This document shows, piece after piece, positions 30,434 to 39,051 of a stretch of DNA of 52,040 bases. The notes under the pieces are model-generated. The model had not been told where the DNA came from. It made no database searches and worked only from the letters and a program-made list of their open reading frames with translations. How positions within the stretch are numbered: the stretch's first letter is position 1; each line of letters starts with the position of its first letter. The stretch is taken from contig NZ_MRCB01000033.1 in assembly GCF_001904635.1 (NCBI RefSeq), positions 1 through 52,040 of the forward strand. Direction: 5' to 3'. Origin of the DNA: Hydrococcus rivularis NIES-593 (GTDB lineage Bacteria > Cyanobacteriota > Cyanobacteriia > Cyanobacteriales > Microcystaceae). The translations under genes and the position numbers were made by a program.

Positions 30434-32290
30434 ATGAATATTGGATTCTCAGTTGTTACACAAGACAAAGGGGTTGATTTTCAACTCTTTCAACCCAGCA
30501 TTAGCGATCGCCCAGTCCTGGTGACCTACTCTCAGGCATTCGATTGCTCGGCAGTTTGTATGGGTAGGCTTTACTACCGACACGAGCTACTCCCAAAGTT
30601 AGCCTCCCGACTGCCAAAGAATTTTTTAAGCGAATGCGAGTCTAATTATGCTGCTCTAGCACTAGCAGCTTACTGGCAATTCGGATTCAAAGGATTGGAA
30701 CAATTGGAAGGAGACTTTGCCCTCGTCATTTGGGATGCTAAAGAAAACCGCCTGATTGGCATTCGAGATCCGATGGGAGGCTATCCCCTGTTTTGGACGG
30801 AATCTAACGGCAGAATCGCTTTGAGTAATAGTCTGAGTTCTCTACTGGATTTACTGCCGCATCGAAAGCTCTCGCTTGATTACCTAGCCGAGTTTCTAAT
30901 GATTCCTGGACCAGTTAATGAAAGATCTGCCGAAGGGTGTGTTTATGAAGGCATTCACCGGGTCTTGGCAGGCACGATAGTCAGTATAAATATTTCCACT
31001 AGACGGAGCGAGCGATACACCTACTGGAATTGGCTGGAACGCATGATTGAGCCAACGACAGATTGTCTCGAAGAGATTAGCCAACAGTATGCAGAACTCT
31101 TAGGTCAAGCCATTCGAGAGCGGATTTGTGGACGAACAGCTTCCCATTTGTCTGGAGGGATGGACTCAACTGCCGTCTCCCTAATCGCACGCGATTTAAT
31201 TGCTTCGGGTGCTGGCGAAGCCCCTCTGCACGCACTTTCTCTTGTTTATAGCCAACTTCCCGGACTTGCGCGGGAGATGCCTTACCTCGAAACTGTCCTG
31301 CAACAGGAGAAAGACATTGTGCCGCATCGGATACCTGCCGATGACCTGCTAGATTTTGATAGCTTTACCAATCCGCCACCTCACGATGAGCCTTATGCTG
31401 TTTTGTGGCGCTTAGGGATGGATCGGGCGATCGTAAATGCTGCCGCCAAGTTCGGGGCAGATACTATGCTTACTGGTCTTGGCGCTGATGAAATGCTGGA
31501 TGTCCAGCCTTTCTACATCACCAATTTGCTTCGTCAGTGGCGTTTCCGTGCCGCCTGGACAGAAGCTTGCAAGTGGTCGCAGACAGACAATTGTAGTCCC
31601 TGGGGAATTCTTTATCCTTTTGGTATTGCTAGCTTATTTCCAGCTTGGACGCGCGGTCTTAGCGAGATTTTGCTGCGCCGAAGCCATCCAAATTTGAGCA
31701 AGCAGAATGACTGGAGTATCCCGCCTTGGATCTTGCCTGGTTTTACTCGCCGCCAAGCGCTGCGGAGTTATGCGATCGGGAACGCTCGCCGCATCTACCG
31801 CTCCTGCAACTCGACAGCCCTTTCCTTTGCTATTTCTTCTATTGAAAGCAGAATAGGGGATGTAATTCGTTGGTCGGTAGCAGCCCCCCAAGGCATAGCA
31901 ATCGCTCATCCCTTCCTCGATGTTCGCATTTTGCGTTTCTGTCTGGGCATTCAGGCTAAGCTCAAGCCGGAACCTGGCAGAATGAAGCCTATTCTTGCCG
32001 AAGCCATGCAGGGTATTCTTCCCGACCAAATTAGAAATCGTCCTCGCAAGGGACAATTCAACGAGGTTTACTACCTCGGTTTGGCTCGGAACTTAGAGAA
32101 TTTAGAGACAACGATCCGACAGGCTCCCATTGATGACTTAGGCATACTGGACAAAGATATCTTGATTCGTTATCTCCGAGAGGCTGCACTTGGAGGTGCC
32201 CATGTGCGTCAGCTTCACCGCCTAAACTTGACACTTTCGCTTATCAGATGGCTCTGTATGCAAAAGGAAACTAAAAATTTGATTTTGTAA
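30434..32290 (+). CDS. Lasso cyclase, asparagine synthetase-like (C protein)
   Basis: The 618-residue protein forms the macrolactam by adenylating the ring Asp/Glu. The N-terminal part resembles the glutaminase-like domain of asparagine synthetases but lacks the catalytic Cys at position 2 (MNIGFSV), as in lasso cyclases. The synthetase domain has the ATP-pyrophosphatase loop LSGGMDSTAVSLIA (about 240-253) and later GLGADEML and AIAHPFLDVRIL. The start at 30434 is chosen because an earlier in-frame start (30386) would overlap the B gene. Gene order A-B-C is standard; no ABC transporter gene follows in the window. Confidence 0.9.
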   Translation: MNIGFSVVTQDKGVDFQLFQPSISDRPVLVTYSQAFDCSAVCMGRLYYRHELLPKLASRLPKNFLSECESNYAALALAAYWQFGFKGLEQLEGDFALVIWDAKENRLIGIRDPMGGYPLFWTESNGRIALSNSLSSLLDLLPHRKLSLDYLAEFLMIPGPVNERSAEGCVYEGIHRVLAGTIVSINISTRRSERYTYWNWLERMIEPTTDCLEEISQQYAELLGQAIRERICGRTASHLSGGMDSTAVSLIARDLIASGAGEAPLHALSLVYSQLPGLAREMPYLETVLQQEKDIVPHRIPADDLLDFDSFTNPPPHDEPYAVLWRLGMDRAIVNAAAKFGADTMLTGLGADEMLDVQPFYITNLLRQWRFRAAWTEACKWSQTDNCSPWGILYPFGIASLFPAWTRGLSEILLRRSHPNLSKQNDWSIPPWILPGFTRRQALRSYAIGNARRIYRSCNSTALSFAISSIESRIGDVIRWSVAAPQGIAIAHPFLDVRILRFCLGIQAKLKPEPGRMKPILAEAMQGILPDQIRNRPRKGQFNEVYYLGLARNLENLETTIRQAPIDDLGILDKDILIRYLREAALGGAHVRQLHRLNLTLSLIRWLCMQKETKNLIL

Positions 32291-32487
32291 GTCACGTTTT
32301 TTGAACAGTAATTCTAGAGGAATAAACTGTTGCATATTCCCAATCCAATGATGGAGGTTCAGTGAAACTATACTGAATAAAAATGATTCGCCAGTATTTC
32401 CAACAAGACTGTATTGAATGCAGAGATACGATTGCTGGTACCAGTAAATTTGTAACAGATTCCTAAATATGGAGTGCAAGTATAATT

Positions 32488-32643
32488 ATGTTTGCAAAAC
32501 GCAATTCACCAACAATCCTGGTTGCTTGTGCAGCAGTATTAATGGGTGCATTAGTCAGTTGTAATCAAGCCAAACAATCGCCTGTTTTTCCTCCAGAAAG
32601 AGGTGAAGATCCGATCGCAGGAGAATTTATGATTTATGTATAG
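32488..32643 (+). CDS. Small predicted lipoprotein
   Basis: This 51-residue ORF begins MFAKRNSPTILVACAAVLMG and has a lipobox GALVSC at the end of a hydrophobic helix, so Cys25 would be lipidated. The mature part is only about 27 residues (KQSPVFPPERGEDPIAGEF). A TATAAT box lies 4 bp before the ATG, too near to serve as its promoter for a normal leader. Its stop overlaps the next ORF start by 8 bp. It may be a membrane-anchored partner or an immunity-like factor for the lasso product, or a remnant of a larger lipoprotein. Confidence 0.5.
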   Translation: MFAKRNSPTILVACAAVLMGALVSCNQAKQSPVFPPERGEDPIAGEFMIYV

Positions 32644-33133
32644 CGATCTTGAGGCAATTTGGCAAATAACACTTACTCGACCTCACGTCATTGAAATCAA
32701 AAACACAGGTGGCTTTTTTCAAGATAGATTCAGAGTCATTGTCAATGGAATTGAAATTTTAAATCAACCAATCTTTTGCGGTTATGGTTCGCACTCATTT
32801 ATCTTGGATGATTCTCTTGTAGAAATCCGTTGGTTTGTCAACTATTTTTCGGGAAAAATAGATTCCATAGTACTGAGGCGAGACGAGATAATCCTTGCCC
32901 AGTATGGTAGCGATCGCGCTGTCGGTAAAACTTTTATTTCTAATCGCGATCGAGCGTTTTTATCCAATAAAAATAATGAGAGAAAAAAGGAGAAGTATGA
33001 CTCAGAGAGAAGCGAAATAATCCAAATTACTCGTGGCAAGAATGCCAGCAAATGGAGGACATCTATTTACATCATCGGAACTACCACATCGGGTAAGAAA
33101 GCAGGACTGTTTACTAAAGCCGTTGAGACTTAG
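32636..33133 (+). CDS. Uncharacterised protein, overlapped with the small lipoprotein
   Basis: The 165-residue product is not recognised. Its first half (IWQITLTRPHVIEIKNTGG, RFRVIVNGIEILNQPIFCGYGSHSFIL and VEIRWFVNYFSGKIDSIVLRRDEIILAQYG) has a beta-sandwich-like alternation resembling the internal repeats of fas-apoptosis-inhibitory-like or C2-like folds. The last ~65 residues are lysine- and serine-rich and less structured. It starts inside the end of the lipoprotein gene, in another frame, so a frameshift joining the two is possible. No link to lasso biosynthesis is shown. Confidence 0.5.
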   Translation: MYSDLEAIWQITLTRPHVIEIKNTGGFFQDRFRVIVNGIEILNQPIFCGYGSHSFILDDSLVEIRWFVNYFSGKIDSIVLRRDEIILAQYGSDRAVGKTFISNRDRAFLSNKNNERKKEKYDSERSEIIQITRGKNASKWRTSIYIIGTTTSGKKAGLFTKAVET

Positions 33134-33143
33134 CGATCGCCAT

Positions 33144-33572
33144 TTATTCTCCTAGTTCATGCACGTAAGCGGGTCGGGGAGAGAGTTGATTGAGTAAAAC
33201 CCGATCGATTGTCCAAAATTGGGCAGATTCGCTTTCGGCAACTGCTAGAAAGGCAGCATCATAGAGGGTTGGGAGTTGATACTGAAGAGCAAGTTCCCAG
33301 GATCTCATTCTAACCGACTCCTCGTTGATGTAGTCTATGGGGAGATTACAAAAGTCCTCATAACAGCCTTGCGCTTGCTCTGCCGTCAGCAAATCCATCC
33401 TGATTTTTTTTCGCAAGACAGACCCGATTTCTGCCCAAGCAAAGGCGGGAGCAACTAAACGGGCGGCCCCTGAAACGGCTTCTAATACCAGAGTATCTGC
33501 CTGGGGTTCGTGTTCGTCTGGGACGAGGTAGGACACTAAAACGCTGGTATCTAGACAGAAAACTCTATTCAC
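33144..33572 (-). CDS. PIN-domain toxin (VapC-like)
   Basis: The 142-residue protein opens FCLDTSVLVSYLVPDE, with the first PIN acidic residue Asp8. A conserved Glu lies in FAWAEIGSVL, another Asp in LPTLYDAAFLAVAE and a final Asp in FWTIDRVLLNQL. These form the metal-binding site of PIN ribonucleases. The gene overlaps the upstream antitoxin gene by 8 bp, and both are on the minus strand, the usual VapBC arrangement. It lies between the lasso region and repeat copy B. Confidence 0.9.
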   Translation of the reverse strand: MNRVFCLDTSVLVSYLVPDEHEPQADTLVLEAVSGAARLVAPAFAWAEIGSVLRKKIRMDLLTAEQAQGCYEDFCNLPIDYINEESVRMRSWELALQYQLPTLYDAAFLAVAESESAQFWTIDRVLLNQLSPRPAYVHELGE

Positions 33573-33819
33573 GCCGCCCTTCCCCTTCTCTGAGAGCGCG
33601 AATCAGTGCGGTAGCATCTGGCTGTACGCCAGTTTTTGCCTTAATTTCAGCCCGCCTAGCCACAATGCTCTCATGGGCTGAGAGTGCCCGTCTCCGTCTC
33701 ACCTCTCGCTCCACTGCTTCTACTACTAGCTCATTGAAGGATTCCCCACCATATTTTAGCTGTTTGGCTTGACGGACTAACTTCGCAGGAAAGCGGATGG
33801 TAACGGCTTCACGTTCCAT
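33565..33819 (-). CDS. Ribbon-helix-helix-like antitoxin
   Basis: The 84-residue protein has an N-terminal DNA-binding-like segment, AVTIRFPAKLVRQAKQLKYGGESFNELVVEAVEREVRRRRA, that fits a ribbon-helix-helix strand-helix-helix. The C-terminal part is basic and would wrap the toxin. Its stop overlaps the toxin start, so translation is coupled. It would repress its own promoter and neutralise the PIN toxin; both are family knowledge rather than visible here. Confidence 0.8.
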   Translation of the reverse strand: MEREAVTIRFPAKLVRQAKQLKYGGESFNELVVEAVEREVRRRRALSAHESIVARRAEIKAKTGVQPDATALIRALREGEGRRE

Positions 33820-33900
33820 ATCGATCTATCTAGTAACTTACTTGTGATATCATTTATTGTAACCTTTTTTCGATGGCAATGGCTCGCTCTGCCTCTCTAA

Positions 33901-34157
33901 TCGCGCTTTAGCGACTTCGTGACTTGAGAAGCGCCGCTTCGGAGAGGTTGAAGTTTTTAAAGACTGCACGTTCAGGAAACAGATTGCAAAACTCTTATCA
34001 GTCAATTGTGCATAGGTGCGATCGCGTGAGAGATATCTTTAAGCGAATCGAGCTTATCAGGGTTGGCTTAGCAGCAAGGAAACTATTGATGGGTTCCGAA
34101 CGAGTTAATCCGGTTAAGACCGAAAACTGCATAAGTGCGATTGCGTGAGAGATACCT
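33901..34157 (+). repeat. Long intergenic repeat, copy B
   Basis: Closely similar to 23640-23867, in the same orientation, with about 30 extra bases after GCGCCGC. It contains two TGCATA(A/G)GTGCGAT(C/T)GCGTGAGAGATA units about 119 bp apart. A 74-residue frame (33924-34148) runs through it, but the same frame is broken in copy A, so I do not call a gene. It fills most of the gap between the antitoxin gene and the 34278 gene. Confidence 0.75.
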
Positions 34158-34277
34158 TGTATCAGGTCAAAGTTAAAAGGTTGAACAGACCATGGAAGGG
34201 ACTACTGTCAGGCCCTGAAACGATCCCTTACAACTTGGCCACCGAGGTTCATTTTTGTAGATTTGGAGGTATTTTCA

Positions 34278-34772
34278 ATGACTACTTGGGTTTATGATGT
34301 TACGCTCACTGGAATTGTGAATCAACAACGATTTCAACGTCCGGGTCAGCTTGTTATTAGTAACGACTCCATCGTCAATCCTCAAGGAACTAGTAATGAT
34401 GTGAATTTCTGGGAGGTAGGTCTTTTTTCTAGCGATGTACCATCGCTAGGTCCTGCTAACCCCCAAGGGACTGGAGCTATTACGTTCGTCACCAATAATG
34501 CTCTTCTTGGAAGAAGCCCAGTTGATACAGTGTATGAGGCGTATGATTCCCAAACAAACACAGTTTACATCGGACCAGATCCACAAACTCTCAGCTATGG
34601 TCAGAACCAATTTAGTAGCGGGGGGCTTTTATCGACACCGGGTTTAATCTCTAGTGGCTACATGGCACTCCAACCTCAAAATGATAACTCAATACTTGGA
34701 GCAATCGATTTTTCGGGTCCCGGTGGAGGATATCAGGCACAATTCAGTGGAACACTTGTACAGGTAGTCTAA
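34278..34772 (+). CDS. Uncharacterised beta-rich protein
   Basis: From ATG 34278, behind a GGAGG at 34265-34269, the product is 164 residues. It starts MTTWVYDVTLTGIVNQQRF and is rich in Gly, Ser, Asn and Pro with many short strands (SNDVNFWEVGLFSSD, GTGAITFVTNNAL, GYMALQPQNDNS). There is no signal peptide, cysteine or catalytic motif. The composition resembles proteins exported by type I or related systems, and a parvulin isomerase gene follows 220 bp later on the same strand. A substrate-chaperone relation is a guess. Confidence 0.65.
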   Translation: MTTWVYDVTLTGIVNQQRFQRPGQLVISNDSIVNPQGTSNDVNFWEVGLFSSDVPSLGPANPQGTGAITFVTNNALLGRSPVDTVYEAYDSQTNTVYIGPDPQTLSYGQNQFSSGGLLSTPGLISSGYMALQPQNDNSILGAIDFSGPGGGYQAQFSGTLVQVV

Positions 34773-34917
34773 GAAACCGTTAATTTCCTCGGACGAGTAC
34801 ATCAATTTAGGCACTTACCTCTACCAAGTGAACTTTACTGGCTTGCAGAGTAGAGAAATCAAATATTCTATACCCGATTCGGTTGATTCCCGAATGATCT
34901 GAGAGGAGGATAGTAAC

Positions 34918-34948
34918 GTTGGGGCAACCACAAAGGAATTGCCCCAAC
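34918..34948 (+). terminator. Perfect 10-bp hairpin between two genes
   Basis: GTTGGGGCAA and TTGCCCCAAC pair perfectly around an 11-nt loop. It lies between the 34278 gene and the isomerase gene. No T-run follows, so it may attenuate or protect rather than fully end transcription. Confidence 0.5.
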
Positions 34949-34994
34949 CCTACATAGGAAATGTTAAAGGTAACTACAAAGGAGCTTTTTAGGT

Positions 34995-35744
34995 ATGACT
35001 GCGGTTTTACATGTAGGTAATCAAACCATCACCGCTGAGGAAGTCCTTCCTCTACTGACCAATTACCAGATAATGCCTCAACTGTTGCGTGAGATCGTCA
35101 TTGAACAAGCTATTATCCCTTTTACCTGTACAGATGAAGAGAAAGCCAGTGCCTGCCAACAGCTTTATCAAAAAAAACACCTACACCTGGAAACAGAGCA
35201 GCAAGCTTGGCTGGAGCGTAATGGGATGACTCCAGAGCAATTAGAAGCTTTACTTGCTCGAAGACTAAGAATTGAGAAATTTAAGCAAGCTACCTGGGAG
35301 TGTAAACTCGAATCTTACTTCCTTCATCGCAAGAGGCAGCTCGATCAAGTTATTTTCTCTCTGCTTCGGACGACAGATATGGGGATTGCTCAAGAACTCT
35401 ATTTCCGGCTTCAGGAAAAGGAGCAGTCCTTCGCCGATTTGGCTCAAGAATACTCTCAGGGTCCAGAAGCCCAAACTGGTGGGTTCGTAGGTCCGGTCGA
35501 GCTAAACACTCTCCACCCGGCTTTGGCTCAGATGCTTTCAGCGAGTCAACCCGGTCAACTTTGGTTCCCCTTTGCACTAGGAGAATGGGTGGCGATTGTG
35601 CGACTAGAAAAGTTAATACCAGCTCAGTTAGACGAACCCATGCGCCAGCAACTGCTGGGCGAACTATTTGAAGCCTGGATTCAAAAGCAAGTTAGTCAAC
35701 ACCTTGCAAAAGTTATCCAGAAAGACCGAGTTCAGAATTGCTGA
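34995..35744 (+). CDS. Parvulin-type peptidylprolyl isomerase
   Basis: The 249-residue protein has a helical N-terminal part (about 1-115, SurA-like) and a parvulin domain at about 118-215, with LDQVIFSLLRTTD, SFADLAQEYSQGPEAQTGGFVGPVELNTLHPALAQML and LGEWVAIVRLEKL. No signal peptide is visible, unlike PrsA or SurA, so it should work in the cytoplasm. Cytoplasmic isomerases of this type often stand beside peptide secretion genes in cyanobacteria, but no transporter is present here. RBS AAGGAG lies upstream. Confidence 0.88.
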   Translation: MTAVLHVGNQTITAEEVLPLLTNYQIMPQLLREIVIEQAIIPFTCTDEEKASACQQLYQKKHLHLETEQQAWLERNGMTPEQLEALLARRLRIEKFKQATWECKLESYFLHRKRQLDQVIFSLLRTTDMGIAQELYFRLQEKEQSFADLAQEYSQGPEAQTGGFVGPVELNTLHPALAQMLSASQPGQLWFPFALGEWVAIVRLEKLIPAQLDEPMRQQLLGELFEAWIQKQVSQHLAKVIQKDRVQNC

Positions 35745-35792
35745 GGGACAACACAACCAAAGTTTGAACTAACTTTGCTCGCCCTGGCTTGT

Positions 35793-36599
35793 CTAGGAGT
35801 CACTCGGTTCGCATAGATAGCTCAAGATTTCTTGGGTATTGCGAGTCAGAGTAGGAGACGGATTTTTCACTGAATAAATTTCCTGCAAAGCATCCGACCA
35901 AAGACCTCGTTGGGCAAAGTAATTAGCCCGTTGTAAGGCGATTTCCTCGACAGTGGCTTTTGCTGTTTTTAGTTGCGTTTCCAACTCCCCCAGTTCAGAG
36001 GCGATATCATTGCGCTCTTGGGACTCCATGACTTGAAAAGTAAAGCGCTGACGACGGGAAGACGGAACGACCAATTCCCAATCGTAGATTTTCCCAGGCT
36101 GCAACGCCTCTCCGGTATACTTAACACTTTGAAATTTTGCCGTTTGAGATTGTGCCGTGACAGTCTGACTCCACAACAGTTCCTGCTTGCGATCGGGACT
36201 AAAAGGACTATAGAGGCGGATCTCAAGGCTTGGCACTGTCCCTTGCCAGATAAAGAGAGGGCGATCGCTCCAGATGACATTTTTTTCTCCTAACAAACCG
36301 GGGGTAATCTCGCAGACATTCCCTCGTGAGGTTAAGGCAGGCTCGTTCCGTTTCGATTTCAATAATTCCCAAAGAGCTGCCCAGACTGAGTTCTGCTCGC
36401 TACGCCTAGTTTCTGCTGGAGTATTGGCATTGCGAACGCGATCTCTAGTTTCTACTGAGGACTCAGAATTCGGCTGAGCAAAGGCACTGAGAATCAATCC
36501 AGAGGAGAAACAGGCGGTAGCTGTGGCAGCCAGTAGCAATATAGACGCGATTCTCAGGCTGGGTTTTCGAGTTAAGGTCAACGACTTGATATTAACCAT
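35793..36599 (-). CDS. Exported DUF928-like protein
   Basis: The 268-residue protein has a signal peptide (IASILLLAATATACFSSGLILSAFAQ) and then a DUF928-like body: CEITPGLLGEKNVIWSDRPLFIWQG, LEIRLYSPFSPDRKQELLWSQ and GKIYDWELVVPSSRRQRFTFQVM. A C-terminal helical segment (ELGELETQLKTAKATVEEIALQRANYFAQRGLWSDALQEIYSV) is TPR-like. It overlaps the CHAT-CHASE2 gene by 8 bp and is the last gene in a four-gene operon. It probably acts outside the cytoplasmic membrane; the function is unknown. Confidence 0.85.
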   Translation of the reverse strand: MVNIKSLTLTRKPSLRIASILLLAATATACFSSGLILSAFAQPNSESSVETRDRVRNANTPAETRRSEQNSVWAALWELLKSKRNEPALTSRGNVCEITPGLLGEKNVIWSDRPLFIWQGTVPSLEIRLYSPFSPDRKQELLWSQTVTAQSQTAKFQSVKYTGEALQPGKIYDWELVVPSSRRQRFTFQVMESQERNDIASELGELETQLKTAKATVEEIALQRANYFAQRGLWSDALQEIYSVKNPSPTLTRNTQEILSYLCEPSDS

Positions 36600-39051
36600 G
36601 AGATGTCCTCCTCAAAGTCGGCAAAACATAAATCCAAAAGGCTACTGACGGCACAAACCAAGGCAGCAATAGCGCAGCAGAGATATAAACCTGTAGTCCA
36701 ATGAGAATATAAGCGGCTGTAGCACTGGCTAGCCCAATTGCCCACTGCCGTCGCCCTCTGTACTGTTTCCTCAGCACCAGTGTGGCTCCTTTGCCCAGCA
36801 AAACCGCTACGCCGATCGCCCAAAGATCGGGAATGGGGACGACTAATCGCTGTGCCAGCAAATGGTGAATCATGTAAGCAAGAGCTTCAGATCCCGCGAA
36901 CTTGTCTGGGTTGGTTGCCGCAGAAACCCGCCGTTTTCGCCAGTAAGCAACGGCTAGAGGTGCTGGGAAATTATCTGCCCCAGGTATGACTCCAGCTTCG
37001 TCATATCCTCCTGGGGCAACGATCGCGATTTGCTGCTCGAACCGATCGCCTGCTAAAGGCTCGGCGTTACCATCGAGTAACTGCCAAGCGGCAATGCGGT
37101 CATAAACCAAGTCTGGGGGAATCGAAAAGTCATTGATAGGTCGCAACCAAAGTTGACCAAAGTTTTCGACAAAGCTGCTTATAGGGTGAAGCCGTGTTTG
37201 GCGTAAGAAGGCAACAGTATCGTTGGGTTTATCTCTCTCGTTGAGATAATTAAATACTTGGGTACGAAAATCGCTTCGGTTATTTAATCGCGGTTTCGGC
37301 AAATCAGAGGCAGAAGGGTCTTGATTGAGTGCGTAAACTACTGCCAGCAGATAGGCAAAGGGACAAGTCTGGTAACAATCTGTTTTTGCAGGTAAAAGTC
37401 TGACATATTGGGGCAAGGCATTAGTATAACCTTCGAGACTCCAATAACGTTTCGCAATGCCAGTTTCAGGTGCTCCCCCCACTTCTTTTCCGTTATCCAA
37501 CTGAGCTGCAAATACAATCCAAATGCCTTTCCGATCGACCGCAGTGCGGATAGATTGTGAGAGTAGGCGATCGTTCCCTGGTCTGTCTAGAAGATAATCG
37601 ATTCCTACAACTTTGGCATCTAAAGCGGAGAGTTTGTCAATTAGACTAGCTAGATAGCCGCGATCGATTGGATTGGGATCGGAGATCCCCGCTTTTTGAA
37701 TTGACTGCTCGTCGATCTGAACCAACAGGACAGGGGGTAATGCCGCAGATGGAATTTGCCTGGTGACATCGCGGTAGATTGCCTGGATTAAGACTCGCCC
37801 TTCTAATAAGAAGTCCTGTACGGGGGGGAATAAGCTCAGTAGTACTAAGGCTCCCAGAGCGATCGCTTCTTGGCGCGTGGGCAACCACTGTTTGAGCCAT
37901 TGCCTAAAGCCAAAAGGTTCAATTTGAAACAGAGCAGCATCGGGATGGCAAAATAAGGAAGGAATGAGGTAAGCAGAGGGATAGGTAAGGTTCTGTTGCT
38001 GCTTGAGATATTGACTCGCTGCCAGCAGGGCATCGCACACGTCTTTATATTCAGCCAAGACTTGCAGGAACCGTACCAGAAAGGCTTGCGCGACTCGATT
38101 GTGGATTGGCTCCCGCATCACTGCCACTTGGCTTAGTCCCAAGTCAATCAGCGAGGCAGCAATACTGAGTCCTTTACAGGAGTTGAAGAGAGCAAATTGG
38201 AGTCCTCGCTCTTTGGCTAGCTGTAATTGTGGCGCAATTTCACTGACGAACATTGACGTGCCAGGGGCGATCGCTAACTCTCCTCCAGCAATGGCAGTTT
38301 CATTGCTATGTCCGGCGAAAAATAAAATATCCCAACCCCGTTCGTCTGCGATCGCCTCACAAATCTGCGCCTTGAGTTCGGGTATGGCTTTTCCGGGTTG
38401 CCAGCCAACAAATTGAATTTCTGCCACGGAGGCAAGCGATCGCAAAGCTTGCCGATCCCCTTGAAAGTTCAGTCCCGTGTCATCGCCTAAAATAGCTAAG
38501 ACGCGAGTTCGACCGCGACGAAATCTCTGACGCAGGGGGATGGTTTCTGCTCGGATGTTAACTGGAGTGCGAGCAAAGCGAATGGCGACCGTCCCGGTAA
38601 ATTCTGTCCCAATTTCCCAAGCTTCCCAAGGAAATCGCTCTAGCTCAATTGGGTTACAAGTCAGGAAAACATCGACGCAGCCGCCACTGAGCTTTGACTG
38701 GATGGGCACTTGCTCTGCTAGGCGCTTAGCGGCACGGGCAATCTCAGTGCGAATTTCAAAGAGTTCTTGACAGCGAAGCCAGCGATGAAACTCAGACAGC
38801 AGCATAGCTTCCGCCTGCACCAGTTGGGCATGGCGATCGACGGTCGCTCCGCTGCCAGAAGCTTCCACTCGCGATCGCAGCGCCATTTTATAAAAGCCCA
38901 GATAAGCTCGCTGCCACTCCTGATACAGTTTCGTCAGTGCTTCTGGATAGGGCAAGGTAGCGCCAAGCTGTTGTCCCCTACCCCAGGACAGTTCAAACAG
39001 ACAAGCTCGATCGATTTGCTGGATTTTGAGCCGAAAAATAGAGCGAAGCAT
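36592..39051 (-). CDS. CHAT-CHASE2 membrane sensor/peptidase-like protein
   Basis: The 819-residue protein begins with a CHAT domain. The catalytic pair can be read: His248 in ILFFAGHSNET and Cys292 in FALFNSCKGLS. A first membrane helix (ALGALVLLSLFPPVQDFLLEG, about 396-416) leads to an extracytoplasmic CHASE2 sensor domain (PPVLLVQIDEQSIQKAGISD, VVGIDYLLDRPGNDRLL). Three more helices close the protein (from about 740). It would sense an external signal through CHASE2 and control the cytoplasmic caspase-like domain. Coupled by TAATG overlap to the DUF1822 gene upstream. Confidence 0.9.
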   Translation of the reverse strand: MLRSIFRLKIQQIDRACLFELSWGRGQQLGATLPYPEALTKLYQEWQRAYLGFYKMALRSRVEASGSGATVDRHAQLVQAEAMLLSEFHRWLRCQELFEIRTEIARAAKRLAEQVPIQSKLSGGCVDVFLTCNPIELERFPWEAWEIGTEFTGTVAIRFARTPVNIRAETIPLRQRFRRGRTRVLAILGDDTGLNFQGDRQALRSLASVAEIQFVGWQPGKAIPELKAQICEAIADERGWDILFFAGHSNETAIAGGELAIAPGTSMFVSEIAPQLQLAKERGLQFALFNSCKGLSIAASLIDLGLSQVAVMREPIHNRVAQAFLVRFLQVLAEYKDVCDALLAASQYLKQQQNLTYPSAYLIPSLFCHPDAALFQIEPFGFRQWLKQWLPTRQEAIALGALVLLSLFPPVQDFLLEGRVLIQAIYRDVTRQIPSAALPPVLLVQIDEQSIQKAGISDPNPIDRGYLASLIDKLSALDAKVVGIDYLLDRPGNDRLLSQSIRTAVDRKGIWIVFAAQLDNGKEVGGAPETGIAKRYWSLEGYTNALPQYVRLLPAKTDCYQTCPFAYLLAVVYALNQDPSASDLPKPRLNNRSDFRTQVFNYLNERDKPNDTVAFLRQTRLHPISSFVENFGQLWLRPINDFSIPPDLVYDRIAAWQLLDGNAEPLAGDRFEQQIAIVAPGGYDEAGVIPGADNFPAPLAVAYWRKRRVSAATNPDKFAGSEALAYMIHHLLAQRLVVPIPDLWAIGVAVLLGKGATLVLRKQYRGRRQWAIGLASATAAYILIGLQVYISAALLLPWFVPSVAFWIYVLPTLRRTSHG

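Noticed and set aside
33924-34148. 74-residue ORF inside the intergenic repeat
   Set aside because: The same frame carries stops in the other repeat copy, and there is no recognisable domain or RBS.
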